Assembly (NCBI GenBank): GCA_907165065.1
Contig: OU015542.1
Span: 1,825,001 to 1,889,000, forward strand
DNA from: Caprimulgus europaeus
Lineage: Eukaryota > Chordata > Aves > Caprimulgiformes > Caprimulgidae
DNA: 64,000 nt
Reading direction: 5' to 3'
The notes beneath the pieces were generated by a model, which was given only the letters and a program-made list of their open reading frames with translations, was not told the DNA's origin and ran no database searches. Shown piece after piece: positions 43,701 through 55,500 of the stretch. Made by a program: the position numbers and the translations under genes. Position 1 is the first letter of the stretch. Each line of letters begins with the position of its first letter.

Positions 43701-46700
43701 AAGGGATGCCCAGCCCCCCCCCCCCAGCATCCCAGGGGTGAGCACAGCTGGGGACCCCCCATCACCTTTGGGGTCCCAGGGATGAGATGTGGGGCACTGG
43801 GCACTGCAGGGACCCCCCATCACCTTTGGGGTCCCAGGGATGAGATGTGGGGCACTGGGCACTGCAGGGACCCCCCATCACCTCTGGGGTCCCAGGGATG
43901 AGATGTGGGGCACTGGGCACTGCAGGGACCCCCCATCACCTTTGGGGTCCCAGGGATGAGATGTGGGGCACTGGGCACTGCAGGGACCCCCCCCATCACC
44001 TTTGGGGTCCCAGGGATGAGATGTGGGGCACTGGGCACTGCAGGGACCCCCCATCACCTTTGGGGTCCCAGGGATGAGATGTGGGGCACTGGGCACTGCA
44101 GGGACCCCTCCCCACTCCTGTCACCTTTGGGGTCCCAGAGACAAGACATGGAGGAGAGCAGGGGAGGGGGCTGGGAGTCCCCCCACACCCATCACTGTCC
44201 CCCCAGCACCCACGGGTGCCCAACCCCTGTCAGTAAATGTGTCCCCAGTGTCACCTGCCACTCACCCAAGTGCCCTTGTCACCTGGCTCGCCCCTGGGGC
44301 CCGGCTCACCCTGAAACACAGAGAGGAGAGGGCCTGGCAGGGGGGGGCACGGGGGGCTGCGGCCCGGGGGGGTCCGACCCAGCCACGTACCTGTGCCCCG
44401 TCCTGCCCACGGCTGCCCGGGTGGCCCTGGGGACCCTGGAGGGGGGAGAGAGCCTGTCAGCACCTGGGGGGCACAGCAGGACCCCCACTGTGGGAGATGC
44501 TGACACCTTCCCCCCCCCACCCCAGGCTGAGACCCCCCCAACTCGTGTCACGGTGCTGGGCTGGTGGGGACTCACCCTGTCCCCCTTCTCCCCGGGGGGG
44601 CCGGCAGCTCCAGGTGCCCCAGCTCTGCCCTGTGCAAGGACAAGGTGGGTGCCATCAGCTGGGGGGGGAGTACAGGGGGGCTCAGCCCACCCCCGTGCCC
44701 CCCAGCCCACTGCTCCCAGCACTTACGTCAGGTCCTGGGGGGCCGGGGGGCCCGATGGGACCTGGGGGTCCAGGGGGACCTGCAAGGGGAGGGGACACAG
44801 CTCAGCTCGGCCCTGGCAGAGCCCCCCACATTGCTGCACCCCCAAAAGTGCTGGGGGGGGGGAGGCAAAAGGGGGGGACACACACACTCACCCATGGGTC
44901 CCATGGGTCCGGGGGGTCCAGCGGGACCCACGATGCCCCCCGCAGCTTCGGTGAAGGTGTTGGACAGGATCGGGTCCCCTGGGGGGGGACATGGGTGGTG
45001 GGCACAGGCCAGACCCTCCCCCACCTCCATGCTGGGGGTCCCAGCACCCTCCCTGCCCACCCCAGACCCCACAGCCCACTCCCCACAGCCAGGCTGCCCC
45101 CCTCGAGCCCTATTCTTGGGGTCAGCCTGGGAGGGGAACCCCCCAACCGAGTCCCCCACCCCAGCCCCTCCTTACTGGGCTCAGCCAAGCGGGGGATCGC
45201 TGGCCCCATGGGGGCAGGGGGTCCTGGGGGGCCGGGGGGGCCGGGTAACCCCTTCTCTCCAGGGAGCCCCCTGGCTCCATCCCGGCCGGGTGGTCCTGGG
45301 GGGCCGGGGGGACCTGCAGGGAGGAAGAGGAGGGTGAAGGTTGGGGGGTGCTGGAGCCCTTCTGAGCCCCCAAACCTCTGTATGAGCCTCCCCAGATCTG
45401 CCCAGTGGCATGGGGGGTGCTCAGCCAGAGCTGGGCACTGGGCTGGGACCCCCTCATCCCACCTGTCCCCCCCCCTTACCTGGTGGCCCCGTTGGACCCT
45501 TCACCCCAGGAACGCCCGAGGGTCCCCGTCCTCCTGCGTCTCCCTTGGGGCCGGGGGGGCCCCACCAGCCGGGTCTCCCTGCAGCCAAGCAGCACCCTCA
45601 GGGGAGCACCCCAGGGACCCCAGAGACAGCCCCTGGGGGGGTGCCCCCCACCCACATCCCTGTTCCCCACCTTACTGTCACAGCTCCCTGCTGTGACCCT
45701 GGTGTGGGTGGGGAGAGTGTGGGTCTGGGGGGGGGGGGACAGCAGCCCCCACACTGGTACCCCCACTCTGCCCCAAACCAGAGCACAGGAGGGGGGCAAA
45801 GCCCCTCCAACCCTCCCCAGAGCTGGCCTGGTCCCCACGGCTGGCTCAATGTCACCACCATCCCCTGGGGACAGCAGTGGGGGGTGGGACTGCAGCCCCT
45901 TCCCCTCAAGATGAGGGGATCCAAGAGGGGGATGCTCAGGTGACCCCCCCCAAAAAATATTGATAACACTTGGGTGCTTTTCCTGGGTCATGGCACTGCC
46001 AGTGCTGGTGGTGGCATTGCCACCACTGCCAGTGTCACAGGATGTGGCATTGCCACTGCTGGTGCCACAGGACGCGGGTGCTGGGGTGGGGGGCGGCCTT
46101 ACCGTCATCCCCAGGGCTCCCACGGGCGGCTGGGGACCCCCAGAGCTGCCCAGTCTCTGTCCCCCCACCTGGGGCGATGCCTTTGGGTGCTGGGGGGGTG
46201 GGGGGTTCAGCCACCGACAGCCGGGCCACCTGGCAATGAGATGGGGCAGGTGGGTGTCACACTGGGGGGACCATAAGGTGACAGCCCCCCCAGGCTGCTG
46301 TACCCCTCGATGGCATGGTGACTTGGGGAGGTGGCCAGAGCTGGGGTTGGTGGCACCTCGGGGGTCTCACCTGTGCCTCGAGGGTGGCGAGTCGGGCTGT
46401 CAGCTCCCCGACATGGCTGCAGTTCAGGCACCCTGTGTGGGAAAACGGGGGGGCAGGGGTGGTAGGGTGGGGGGCACCCACCTTTCTTCACCCAGGCTGA
46501 TGCAGTGTGTGATGGCAAGAGCTGGGGAACCCACCTGAGAAAGCCGTGGGGCGCAGGGGGGGCCGGCGTGGGGTGCTGCTGGGGCGGCCGGTGTCTCGCA
46601 GGGTGAGGAAGACCTGAGCTTCTGCAGAGGGAATGGGGGGGGGGGGGGGGGTCAGGAAAGGGGTACCCCCACCCCCTGCTGCATCACCTCTGTTGGGAGA

Positions 46701-49700
46701 CACCCCCCAAAGGCCACGGGGCTGCCCCCTCACCCCAAAATAGGGGTGGGAGGGGGCAGGGGGGAAAGGGCTCCTGCTGCTTCTGGTGAGCCCCAAAGCC
46801 ACCCATGTCCCCAAGCCAGATCTCCCCTGAACCCAGGGGTGACCAACCAGACCCCCCCAGTGCCACCCATGGTCCTGAAGCAGACCCTCTCCCCCAAACC
46901 CACTCATGACCACATACCAGACCCCCCTAGCCCACCCCATAACCCTCAGCCAGACACCCCCAACCAACACCATAACCCTTTGACAGACCCCCCCCAAAAC
47001 CCACTTGTGACCGTCATCCAGACCCCCCCCAACTGACACCATAACCCTTGGACAGATCCCCCCCAAACCCACCCATGACCAGACCCCCAACCCCACCCCA
47101 TAACCCTGATCAGACCCCTCCAAACCCCCCATGATCCTGAACCCCACTCCCCCCAAACACCCCTATGGCCCCCAGTGAGACCCCCCCCCGTGCCCCTGCT
47201 CAGAGGTGGCTTTGGAGAGCAGGGAGGGGGGGGACACATTCCTGGGGACACTGTCCACATCCATGACCCATGGTGGGGTCCCAGCACCTCATCCCCACCA
47301 AGGGACCTTGGGGACAGCAGCTCAGGGCCACCCAGTGTGGCAGGAAAGGGGTGTCTGGAGCACAGCCGGTGGCATGGCCCCCCCGGCTCCCCCCGCGCTG
47401 CCACCCCACCCCGGCACGGCCACCACCATTGTGCAGGGGACAGGCAGCGCCGCCTTAAGCGGGCCCAGATGTGGGGCACCCGGCCAAGCACGCACAGAGC
47501 AGGAGGAGGAGGAGGAGGAAGAGCCCCCCCATCTCCCCCCGTGCAGCTGCCACCCAGCTGGCTCCAGAGCCCCTCGTGCCAGCCACTGTCCTGCAGGCCC
47601 TGGGTGCCACCGTGCTGTCTCCAGGGTGCTCCCTCCCCTGGGTGCCACCCGCTCACCCTACAAACCCGGGATCCCCCCCCCATGCCCCATAGAGCCGGGG
47701 CCAGGCTGGGGACCCACAGCTGGGGTCCTGGGGGAGGGGGCGGGAGGGAGGAGGATGTGGGTGACAATGGGGACAAAGGCCACCCACTCCTGTCCCTACC
47801 CACCCAGCCAGCCATCTGTCCAGCCACCCACAGGAATCTCTCTCTGTCTATGCCCCCACCCACTCATCCACCCACCCATCCATGCCCACACAGGGACATC
47901 CACCCACCAACCCACCCACCCACTCGCCCACCCACCCACCCAGGAACATCGAGGCACTCATCTATCCACGTGTCCATTCATCCAGCCACGGACACAGACA
48001 GACCGTCATCTACCCACCCAACATCCACCCACCCAACATCCACCCACCCACCCAAGGGAACATCCATCCATCCATCCATCCATCCACCCATGGGAACATC
48101 CACCCACCCACCCACCCAAGGGAACATCCATCCACCCATCCATCTATCCATCCATCCATCCATCCATCCATCCATCCATCCACCCATCCATCCACCCACC
48201 CATCCATCCACCCACCCACCCAAAGGACCACCCAGCCACCCCTCCCTCCCCCACCCACACGGGTCCCTCTCTCCCCCCAGCCCTCCCCACCCTGCCTGTC
48301 CCCCCTGTGCCACCTCCCACCTTCCTGGCAGCTGGCCCCGCTGTGCCCAGGGCAGCACCTCCACTCCAGCGCTGTCACCGTCCTGTAGGTCACCCTGTAG
48401 ATGGGGCGGACGATGGCGCGGTAGCTGCTGGCACAGAGCAGGGCGGAGCTTTCACACCCATCCCGGGCACTGGAGCACCCCAGGGTGCTGGGATGGGACC
48501 CCAGGTGCCAGGGGACGGTGGTGGCACCGCTCACCTGCCCCCGCTGCAGGCCATGGGCCAGCGGCAGCCCTGGAAGACCCGCTGGAGGAAGGTGCCGTTC
48601 TGGACGTGGCACGACACTGTCCTTGTCACCGTGTAGGAGCACCAGTTGCTGGAAGAGAAACCCCCGATGCCACCAGCCCTGCCCAAGGGGACACTGCAGG
48701 GCTGGCGGAGGTGACAGTGCCACCTGGGATGTCCCCCCAGCCCCATCCCAGGGGGTCTTGCCACCCCAAATTACCCTGAGAGATGCCCACCCCCAGTTTT
48801 TGGGGTGCTCATGGGTGACCTTGGTGGGTGGGGGCTGCCCTGGCATGCGGGGGGAGCTGGGGCCCCACATTCCTGTGACATTCCTGGCGCTGGCGCCGGC
48901 GGCTCTGGAGCGGGGCCCGGAGCCCCCCCTGCACCCCCAGCCCACCCCACACAAAGGCTCCTTTCTTTGGGCGCCCGCCTGCCCCACGCCCGCTCCTCGT
49001 GCCAGGCTCTGCCCGCCCTGCCTCAGTTTCCCCTTCCTGAGGGGGGGACAACAGTGCCACCGCACCGAGTGTCCCCGTCCCCGCAGCAGGCAGGACGTGC
49101 TGTACCCTCAGCAGCTCCAGACTCTGAGGTTATGCAATTTGGGTCAAAACTCGAGGTTTTTGGGACCGCCGCAGCGCTGCACAGCTCCTGTGAGCAGGGA
49201 GGGGGTGGCAGCAGGGGACGAGTGGGCGCCATGGGGGGACAATTGTCTGGGATGTGCCGGGGGGGCACAGCAGGGTGGCACAGGGCTTTCCGGCCGGGCA
49301 GTGTCCCAGGTGGGCTCTGTGCCAGGGCCACAACAGCACCGAAGACGTTGCACACTCATGCCACGGCCACCTCGCTGTGCCAGGGGGGGTCCTGGGGGAC
49401 AGCGGTGACACGGTGGCAGCCCCCACCATTGTCCCCTCCTGGGTGGGCATCCTGGGTGATGCTCCCCACGCACATGGGGTGACACGAGTGCTGTGTCAGG
49501 ATGTGCCCACCCTGTCTCGGGGTAAGGACATGGTGGCAGTGCCAGCTGCAGCTGTGTGCGGTGCCCACGGGGACGGGGACAGGGACGGGTCCCAGCCCAT
49601 TTTGGCTCCCGTGGGGGGCAATGCCACCGTAGGGAGCAGGCAGGGGCTGGCGGGCACCGACCTGCGTGGGCTCGCATGGCCTGGCCTGACCTGGCCCACC

Positions 49701-51243
49701 CGCCGCTGGGCTGGCACTGGTGCACCGAGCGGGCCCGGGCTCAGCTGCTGGGACACGCACCCACCCGTGGCAGAGCCCACGGCGGGGTTGGCTCCGATCC
49801 CACCCCCCTGCCTGAAACCAGCCTCTTGGCTCCGTGCCCCCTGGCTTGGGCATGTGGGATGGTGAGAGGGATGGGGTGGGGGGCAGCGTGATGCCAACAG
49901 CAGGGTGCTGGGTGCTGGGTGCGGGGTGCTGGGTGGTGGGGAACGGCAGGGGGGTGCCCAAGGTGCCGGGGGCTTCCTGGGCTTGGCCGGGAGGGGAAGG
50001 GGAAATGAGGCAGCTTCTGCCCGTCGCCTCGCCGACCCGAGCGGAACCGGGAGGTCCCGGCAATCCGGTGCCGGAGCCACGGCCAGAGCCAAAGGTTTCC
50101 TGTAAACAACCCCCCCGGCACCCGCCTGCCACCCCCCCGGGACCGGGACGTGGGGACGGGGACTGCAGCCCCCTCTGGGACCGGGACGTGGGGACGGGGA
50201 CTGCAGCCCCCCCCGGGACCGAGACGTGGGGACGGGGACTGCAGCCCCCCCCGGGACCGAGACGTGGGGTACCACCGCCCCCGTCACCCCCCAGGGATGG
50301 GCAAGACCCTGGGGCTAGGGCTGCTCACCCCACTCTGGCTCCAGTAGCCCCAGTGTGCCCAGGCAGTCCCAGTAGCCCCAGTGTGCCCAGGCAGTCCCAG
50401 TAGTCCCAGTGTGCCCAGGCAGCCCCAGTAGCCCCAGCATCTTGCTAGCCCTGGTAGCTCTGCTAGCCCCAGCAGTGGCGCTAGCCCCGGTAAGTCCAGC
50501 TAGCCCCAGTAACCCCCCAGTAGCCCCCCAAAAGTCTTGTTGGCCCCAGTAACACCCAGTAACCCCCCAAAAGTCTTGTTGGCCCCAGTAACCCCCAGCC
50601 CCAGTAAGCCCAGCTAGCCCCAGTATCCCCCAGTAAGCCCCAGTCCCGGTAGCCCCCAGCAGCACGGACCAAGCAGCCCCTGTCCTGCTGTGCTCAGCAG
50701 CCGGTGCCCCGGTGCCTGATGCCCCCCCCGTGCCCGGTACCCCCCGTGCCCGGTACTGGGAGTCCCCGGTACCCAGAGCCCCCCGGGTACCCGATCCAAC
50801 GCCCGTGGCCGGTACCTGGAGCCTGCCGGTGCTCGATACCTCCCGTGCCCGGTACCCGAAGCCCCCCGGTGCCCGATCCTCCCCCCATACCTGGTACTGG
50901 GAGTCCCCGGTACCCGGTGCTCCCCGGTACCCGATCCCCGCCGTGTCCCGTGCCCGGTACCCTCCTCCCCATCCCCCCGCTGCCACCCACACTCCATGCC
51001 CGGTGCCCCCCGTGCCCGAACCTCCCCTGCCCGGTGCCCATGCTCCATCTCCCCCCCTGCCCATGTCCGGTGTCCCCGGTGTCCCCGGTGCCCCCGGTGC
51101 CGGTACCTGCGGGCGGCGGGCTGCAGCGGGGCCGGGCTCCAGGCGGCGGCGGGGGGCAGCGAGCAGAGGTACAGGCAGAGCCCCAGGGGTACGGGCAGGG
51201 GTACGGGCAGGGGCAGGCGGGGTCCCCGGGCACGGCCCGCCAT
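40783..51243 (-). CDS. EMID1: EMI domain-containing protein 1 (complete)
   Basis: Secreted collagen-like matrix protein. Exons in transcript order: 51243-51107, 48648-48535, 48427-48321, 46621-46535, 46432-46371, 46229-46103, 45578-45480, 45313-45176, 44978-44892, 44779-44727, 44629-44576, 44435-44391, 44310-44266, 43318-43234, 40898-40783. They join in frame to 451 aa (human about 441). Residues 1-33 are a Leu/Pro-rich signal peptide. The EMI domain (about 46-119) has [26 protein letters not shown] and [31 protein letters not shown] helix follows, then Gly-X-Y collagen repeats (about 212-305 and 320-385) interrupted by [10 protein letters not shown]. The coiled coil is [20 protein letters not shown] (386-413), followed by a basic tail with [14 protein letters not shown]. 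The 45- and 54-bp exons are typical of collagen genes. COL26A1 is the paralogue, but the tail and neighbours fit EMID1. Confidence 0.95.
41290..42165. repeat. Tandem repeats in the last EMID1 intron
   Basis: A 129-bp unit occurs twice in tandem (starts about 41332 and 41461) with nearly perfect identity. It is followed by degenerate units of tctccatggtccaagagggt and ggtctcccttggttcaagag type. Most of the sequence appears derived from one ~20-40 bp ancestral unit. Long forward and reverse open frames here are artefacts. Confidence 0.9.
42277..42367 (-). CDS. EMID1: Alternative coiled-coil exon of EMID1
   Basis: A 91-nt segment between a cccccag acceptor and a gtaacc donor. Entered in phase 0 it encodes a 30-residue helix containing [20 protein letters not shown] and leaves in phase 1. 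Exon 14 (43318-43234) has the same entry and exit phases and a similar heptad helix. The segment can therefore replace exon 14 between exon 13 and the last exon. After exon 14 it would be read in the wrong frame and meet TAG at once. Not all EMID1 annotations may include it. Confidence 0.75.
43234..43318 (-). CDS. EMID1: EMID1 exon 14 (coiled-coil exon)
   Basis: 85 nt, phase 0 in and phase 1 out, coding for [19 protein letters not shown] and continuing ILETMIGLY. It splices to the last exon (G|AA, giving Glu). The same sequence is present in human EMID1 and, similarly, in COL26A1, so this is the conserved version of the pair. Confidence 0.93.
43752..44105. repeat. 58-bp tandem repeat in EMID1 intron 13
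   Basis: About six copies of a 58-bp unit (atcacctttggggtcccagg, then gatgagatgtggggcactgg, then gcactgcagggacccccc). Starts are at 43754, 43812, 43870, 43928, 43986 and 44046, so spacing is exactly 58 except one of 60. Identity between copies is very high, indicating recent homogenisation. Confidence 0.97.
46880..47170. repeat. CCCCCAAACCCAC-type minisatellite
   Basis: Degenerate units (aacccaccatgaccagacccc style) lie in the EMID1 intron between exons 4 (46621) and 3 (48321). The strand complementary to the transcript is C-rich. Confidence 0.8.
47780..48240. repeat. CATC/CACC tetranucleotide array
   Basis: About 460 bases of catccacccacc-type tetramers, including a pure catc run at 48140-48185. 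It lies in EMID1 intron 3 and ends about 80 bases from the exon 3 donor. Confidence 0.95.
48649..51106. other. EMID1: EMID1 intron 1
   Basis: A 2.5-kb intron after the signal-peptide exon. It has a non-repetitive part near 48.85-49.2 kb with candidate transcription-factor motifs. It also has three tandem ~39-bp units near 50140-50265 (gaccgggacgtggggacggg), a cccagtagccccagtgtgcc array (50338-50660) and a ccggtacccg-type array (50700-51060). No further exon was seen. Confidence 0.65.
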
Positions 51244-51480
51244 GCCGCTCCGCTGGGCACCGGCACCGGCACCAGCACCGAGCGGGGCCGTGGGAGGGGG
51301 AGGGGAGGGGAGGAGGAGGAGGAGGAGGGATGAAGGAGGAGGAGGGACCCCCCGCTCCCCCCACCCCTCCCTCCGCCTTCCGCCCGCCGGCCCGGGGGTC
51401 CCGCTGGCGGCACGGACACGGGGCGGGGTACAGCCGGGGTGGGGGGGCGAGGATTCGGGGGGAGCGAGGAAGGGGCTCAG
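51100..51480 (-). promoter_or_regulatory. EMID1: EMID1 CpG-rich promoter and exon 1
   Basis: CpG-rich sequence surrounds the EMID1 start codon (ATG at 51243-51241) and signal-peptide exon, extending upstream with GC boxes (ggggcggggtac near 51420). No TATA box is evident. The transcription start probably lies between 51250 and 51400. Confidence 0.6.
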
Positions 51481-51569
51481 GGCGGGGAGGGGGCACGGTG
51501 GGAGGGGCTGGTCCCCGCGTGAGCGAGGGTGTCCCGAGTGGGAGTCCCTCCACGCCACTCTGCGGAAGG

Positions 51570-52520
51570 GACACGCGGGGGTGCGTGTGTGTGTGCAGGG
51601 GTACACGCGTGTGTGTGAACGGAAACACGCGTGTGTGTGTGTGCAGGGGTACACGCGTGTGTGTGAACGGGAACACGTGTGTGCGTGTGCGTGTGTGTGA
51701 ACGGGAACACGCGTGTGCGTGTGTGTGTGTGTGTGTGTGAACGGGAACACGTGTGCGTGTGTGTGAACGGGAACACGCGTGTGTGTGTGCAGGGGTACAC
51801 GCGTGTGTGTGCACACAAGTGCACACGTGTGTGTGAGAGAACACGTGTGTGTGTGTGTGTGCAGGGGTGCACGCGTGTGTGTGCACACAAGTGCACACGT
51901 GTGTGTGAGAGAACACGTGTGTGTGCATGTGTGTGTGCAGGGGTACACACATGAGCATGTGTGTGCACAGGTACACGCAGGTATGTGTATATGTGCATGG
52001 GTGCACGTGTGTGCATGAGAACGTGTGTGTATGTGTGTACACATGTGTGCATGTCTGTGTGCATGCGGATACGTGTGTGTGTACGTGTACACACGTGTGT
52101 GCATGTGTTTGCGTGGGTACACACACGTTTGTGCATGTGTGTGTACATGGGTACATGCATGTATGCATGTGTACGTGTGTGTGTATCCCTGTGTGTGCAT
52201 ATGGATGTGTGCAGGTGCACACGTGTGTGTGCTTCTCAGTGTGTATATGTCCACACGTGTGTGCATCTGGATGTGCACGGGTACACACACGTGTGCTTCT
52301 GTGTGTGCTTGGGTACACGTGTATGCATGAGTACACACATGTTTGTGTGTGTACACACGTGCATGTCGGTGGGCTCACACATCTGTGTGCTTCTCTCTGT
52401 GTATGTGCACACGCGTGTGCACACAAAGTGTGATAGGTACAGACACGTGTGCACGGGTACACAGATGCGTGTGCATGCTTACACACGCGTGTGTGTGCAC
52501 ATCTGTGTCTCCTCAGACCC
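51570..52520. repeat. Long GT-rich / ACGCGTGTGTG array
   Basis: About 950 bases of alternating purine-pyrimidine sequence (gtgtgtgtg, acacgcgtgtgtgtg, gaacgggaacacgcgtg) upstream of the EMID1 promoter. Regular 40-60 bp sub-units are visible at 51585-51960. The very long open frames over it (up to 964 codons) have Thr/His/Val/Cys compositions dictated by the repeat and are not genes. Confidence 0.95.
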
Positions 52521-55500
52521 TCACCTGTGAGCCCATGTGCCTGTCCGTGTGCCACGTGCCGCAGGTCCGTGCGTGTCTCTGTGCACACGCAGGCGTGTCT
52601 GTGTCTGCGTGTGTGTACACGCGTGTTCCCAGCCCGGCTGTGTGTGTGTACACGCGTGTTCCCAGCCCGGCTGTGTGTACATCCGCCTGCCTGTCTGTCT
52701 GTCTGTCTGGGGCTGTCCTTCCGGCCGCCTCTCCCATGTGCGCGCGTGTGTGGTCCCCGTGTTGGGGCGTGCAAGGCTGCGTGGGTGTCCATGCGTGTGC
52801 GTGGGTGGTCCCTGCCCGGGGTGGCAGTGTGGGTGGGGGGTCCTACAGGCAGCGTGCCTGTCTGTCTGTCTGTCTGGGGACATGTCCCCACATTGGCAGC
52901 ACCCAGGGACCCCCCACCCTTCTCCTCTGTGGGGTGTGGGGTCTCAGTCCCCTCCCACCCAGGCTGGCAGCACCCACTCACCCCGTCCCCGCCCCGCCCA
53001 AGTCTGCACAGGGGACCCAAGGGTCCGGACCCCCATCCGTGGGGTGGGGGGGTGGGGGGGGTGTGGGGGGGTGGGCTCTGCCTGTCCCTCCCCTCCCAGT
53101 ATGGGGAGAGCTCTGGGACTGGGCTTGGGTTGGGGGGGGAACAAGCGAGGCAGGAGGACCCCACGCTGGAGCAGATGGGAGATCGCCCCCCCCCACCCGT
53201 GGGTGCCACCTTCCCCCGGGCAGGGTGGCAGTGAGGGAGCTGGCAAAGTCCCCATGGGGGGGATGCACCCCTAAATCATGCACCCACACCTGAGAGCACC
53301 CATGACCCCAACTCCCAGGGGTGACCCCACCCCCCTCCCCCCTCAGCCACCTCCCCCACAGTGCTGCGGGCAGCCTGGCCCCCGCGTGTCCTTGTCACAG
53401 GGGCTGGGACAGGACGTGCTGTTGCCCCTCGTGGGTACTGGGAGCAGCTGAAGGTCACCCAGCTCCTCCTCAGACCCAACAAGGCTGCAGTGGGGGCCCT
53501 TGGGTGGGGGCAGGTGGCTATTGCACTGTGTGTGTGTGTCCCAGCTGTCCCATGCTGTCCCCAGGCCTAGCCTTGCACTGCAAGGGACCTTGTCCCCACG
53601 GGTCCCCTGAGTGACCCCCCCACCAGCCCTGGGGTCCCCTCACCTGTGGCCACCCCCTGCTCAGTGGGGTGAGTCCCTCCAGGGCTCCTTGGGTGGGTCT
53701 CAGCCTGGCTCCAGGTCCCTGTGCCATGTCCCTGTCCCAGGTCCCCACACCATGGCATAGGCCCCTGCCCCAGCTCCATGTCCCCATGCCACATGGGTCC
53801 CTGTCCCAGCTCCAGGTCCTTATCCCATGTTCCAGCTCCAGGTCTTGGCCCTGGGTCCGTGTCCCCAAGCCATATCCCAGCTCTAGGTGCCAGTCCTGGT
53901 TCCATGTCCCCATGCCACGTCCCCATCTCAGCTCCAGGTCCTTATGCCATGTCCCAGCTCCAGGTCCTTGCCTTGACTGCATGTCCCCATGCCATGGCCC
54001 AGCTTCAGGTCCCCATGTCATGTCCCCATCCCACCTTCATGTCCCCATACCATGTCCTAGCTCCAGGTCCCTGCCCTGGGTCCATGGCCCCATGCCATAG
54101 TCCCAGCTCTCTGTCACTATGCCATGTCCCTGCCCAGGGTCCATGTCCCCATGCCATGTCCCTGTCCCAGGTCTCTGTCCCCATGCCATGGCCCAGGCAG
54201 GGACCAGGGCTCACACCTGGGGGCTTAAATGGGGCTCCCAGGCCAGGGGAGGGTGGGGGGCAGGTGGGGCCACTTAGAGCAATTAAAGCAAATTAGTGCC
54301 CACAGGGCCCTGCCCTGTGTCCCCAGCACTGTCCCCAGCACTGTCCCCAGCTCTGCATCCCCCAGACTACGTGTGTGACCCCGTCAGCTCCCTGACCAGC
54401 ACGTGCCCTCCCAGCCCAGCTCCCGGTGAGGCGTGGGGCACGCTGAGGTGGGGAGAGGCTGCACCCAAGGGTGCTGGTGGGACTCACAGAGCAGCCCCCT
54501 GGGACCCCCAGCACTGCCTGAGCCGTGGCGCAGGGTGCCAGCCCCCAGCCCCACCCACGCTGGGGTCAGCTCCTGGCATGAGACCTGGGTGCAGCTCATC
54601 GCATGGGTGGGGCGGGGGATGGCTCCTGCCTACGTGGGCCCACGGGGAGCCGAGTCCCCCACCCTGGGGACAGGGACGGGGACGAGTGGGTGTCCCCATG
54701 CTCGACCCCGCTCAGCCCCAGACCGTCCCTGGGGAGGGCTCGGGGCAGGGACCGAGCCGGGGCTGGGTGTCGCCATCGGCCGGGACCCCCCACGGTGCCA
54801 CCCCGGGCTGTCACGCCTCGTGACCGAGGCCACCAGGTGGCACTGCGAGGCCACAGTGGCTTTCGCTGCCCGCCATCCCCAGGGCCACCCCCGCCACCCC
54901 CAGGGCCATCCCCCGCTCCCTGGCAGTCCTGCCCCGCGGCCCGTGAGTATCCCCTTCCCGGGGGCGGGGGGTGCGACCGGAGCCCGGGAGGAACAACCCC
55001 TCAGTCCCCAGATCTGTCCCCCCATGGCCACAGCCAAGGTGACAACTCCCCTGTCCCCAGATCTGTCCCCTCTGCAAGCATGGTCAGAGTGACAGCCCCT
55101 CTGTCCCCAGATCTGTCCCGAAGTCTGTCACTCCACAGGTAGAACCCGAGTGACAACCACTCTGTCCCCAAATGTGTCCCTCCACAGGCACAGACAGAGT
55201 GACAACCTCTGTCCCCTCTGCAAGCACGGTGAGAGCAACAGCTCCTCTCTCCCCAGATCTGTCCCCAAATCTGTCCCTCCACAGGCAGAGCCGCGAGTCC
55301 CCGGGCCGAGAGGGATGGTGACACATGTGAGTGGGGCAGACACTGGGGTGTCCCCGCAGCTCAGGGCCTCCTGCCACCTGCGGTGCCTCAGTTTCCCCAC
55401 GGGACTGTGGGAGTCACATGCCCTAAGAGGGGCAAGGTCCCCTCAGCCAGGCTGGTCAGTCCCGCCCCATGAGGACACCCCACCCCACGTGTGTGTGTCA

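Noticed and set aside
44023-45696. 557-codon forward open frame across the collagen exons
   Set aside because: It is antisense to EMID1 Gly-X-Y exons. The Gly/Pro-rich reverse frames with precise splice sites explain the region better.
50315-53209. 964-codon reverse open frame rich in Thr/His/Cys/Val
   Set aside because: It runs through the GT-rich array and several minisatellites. Its composition is dictated by the repeats and no domain is recognisable. It also overlaps EMID1 exon 1 in another frame.
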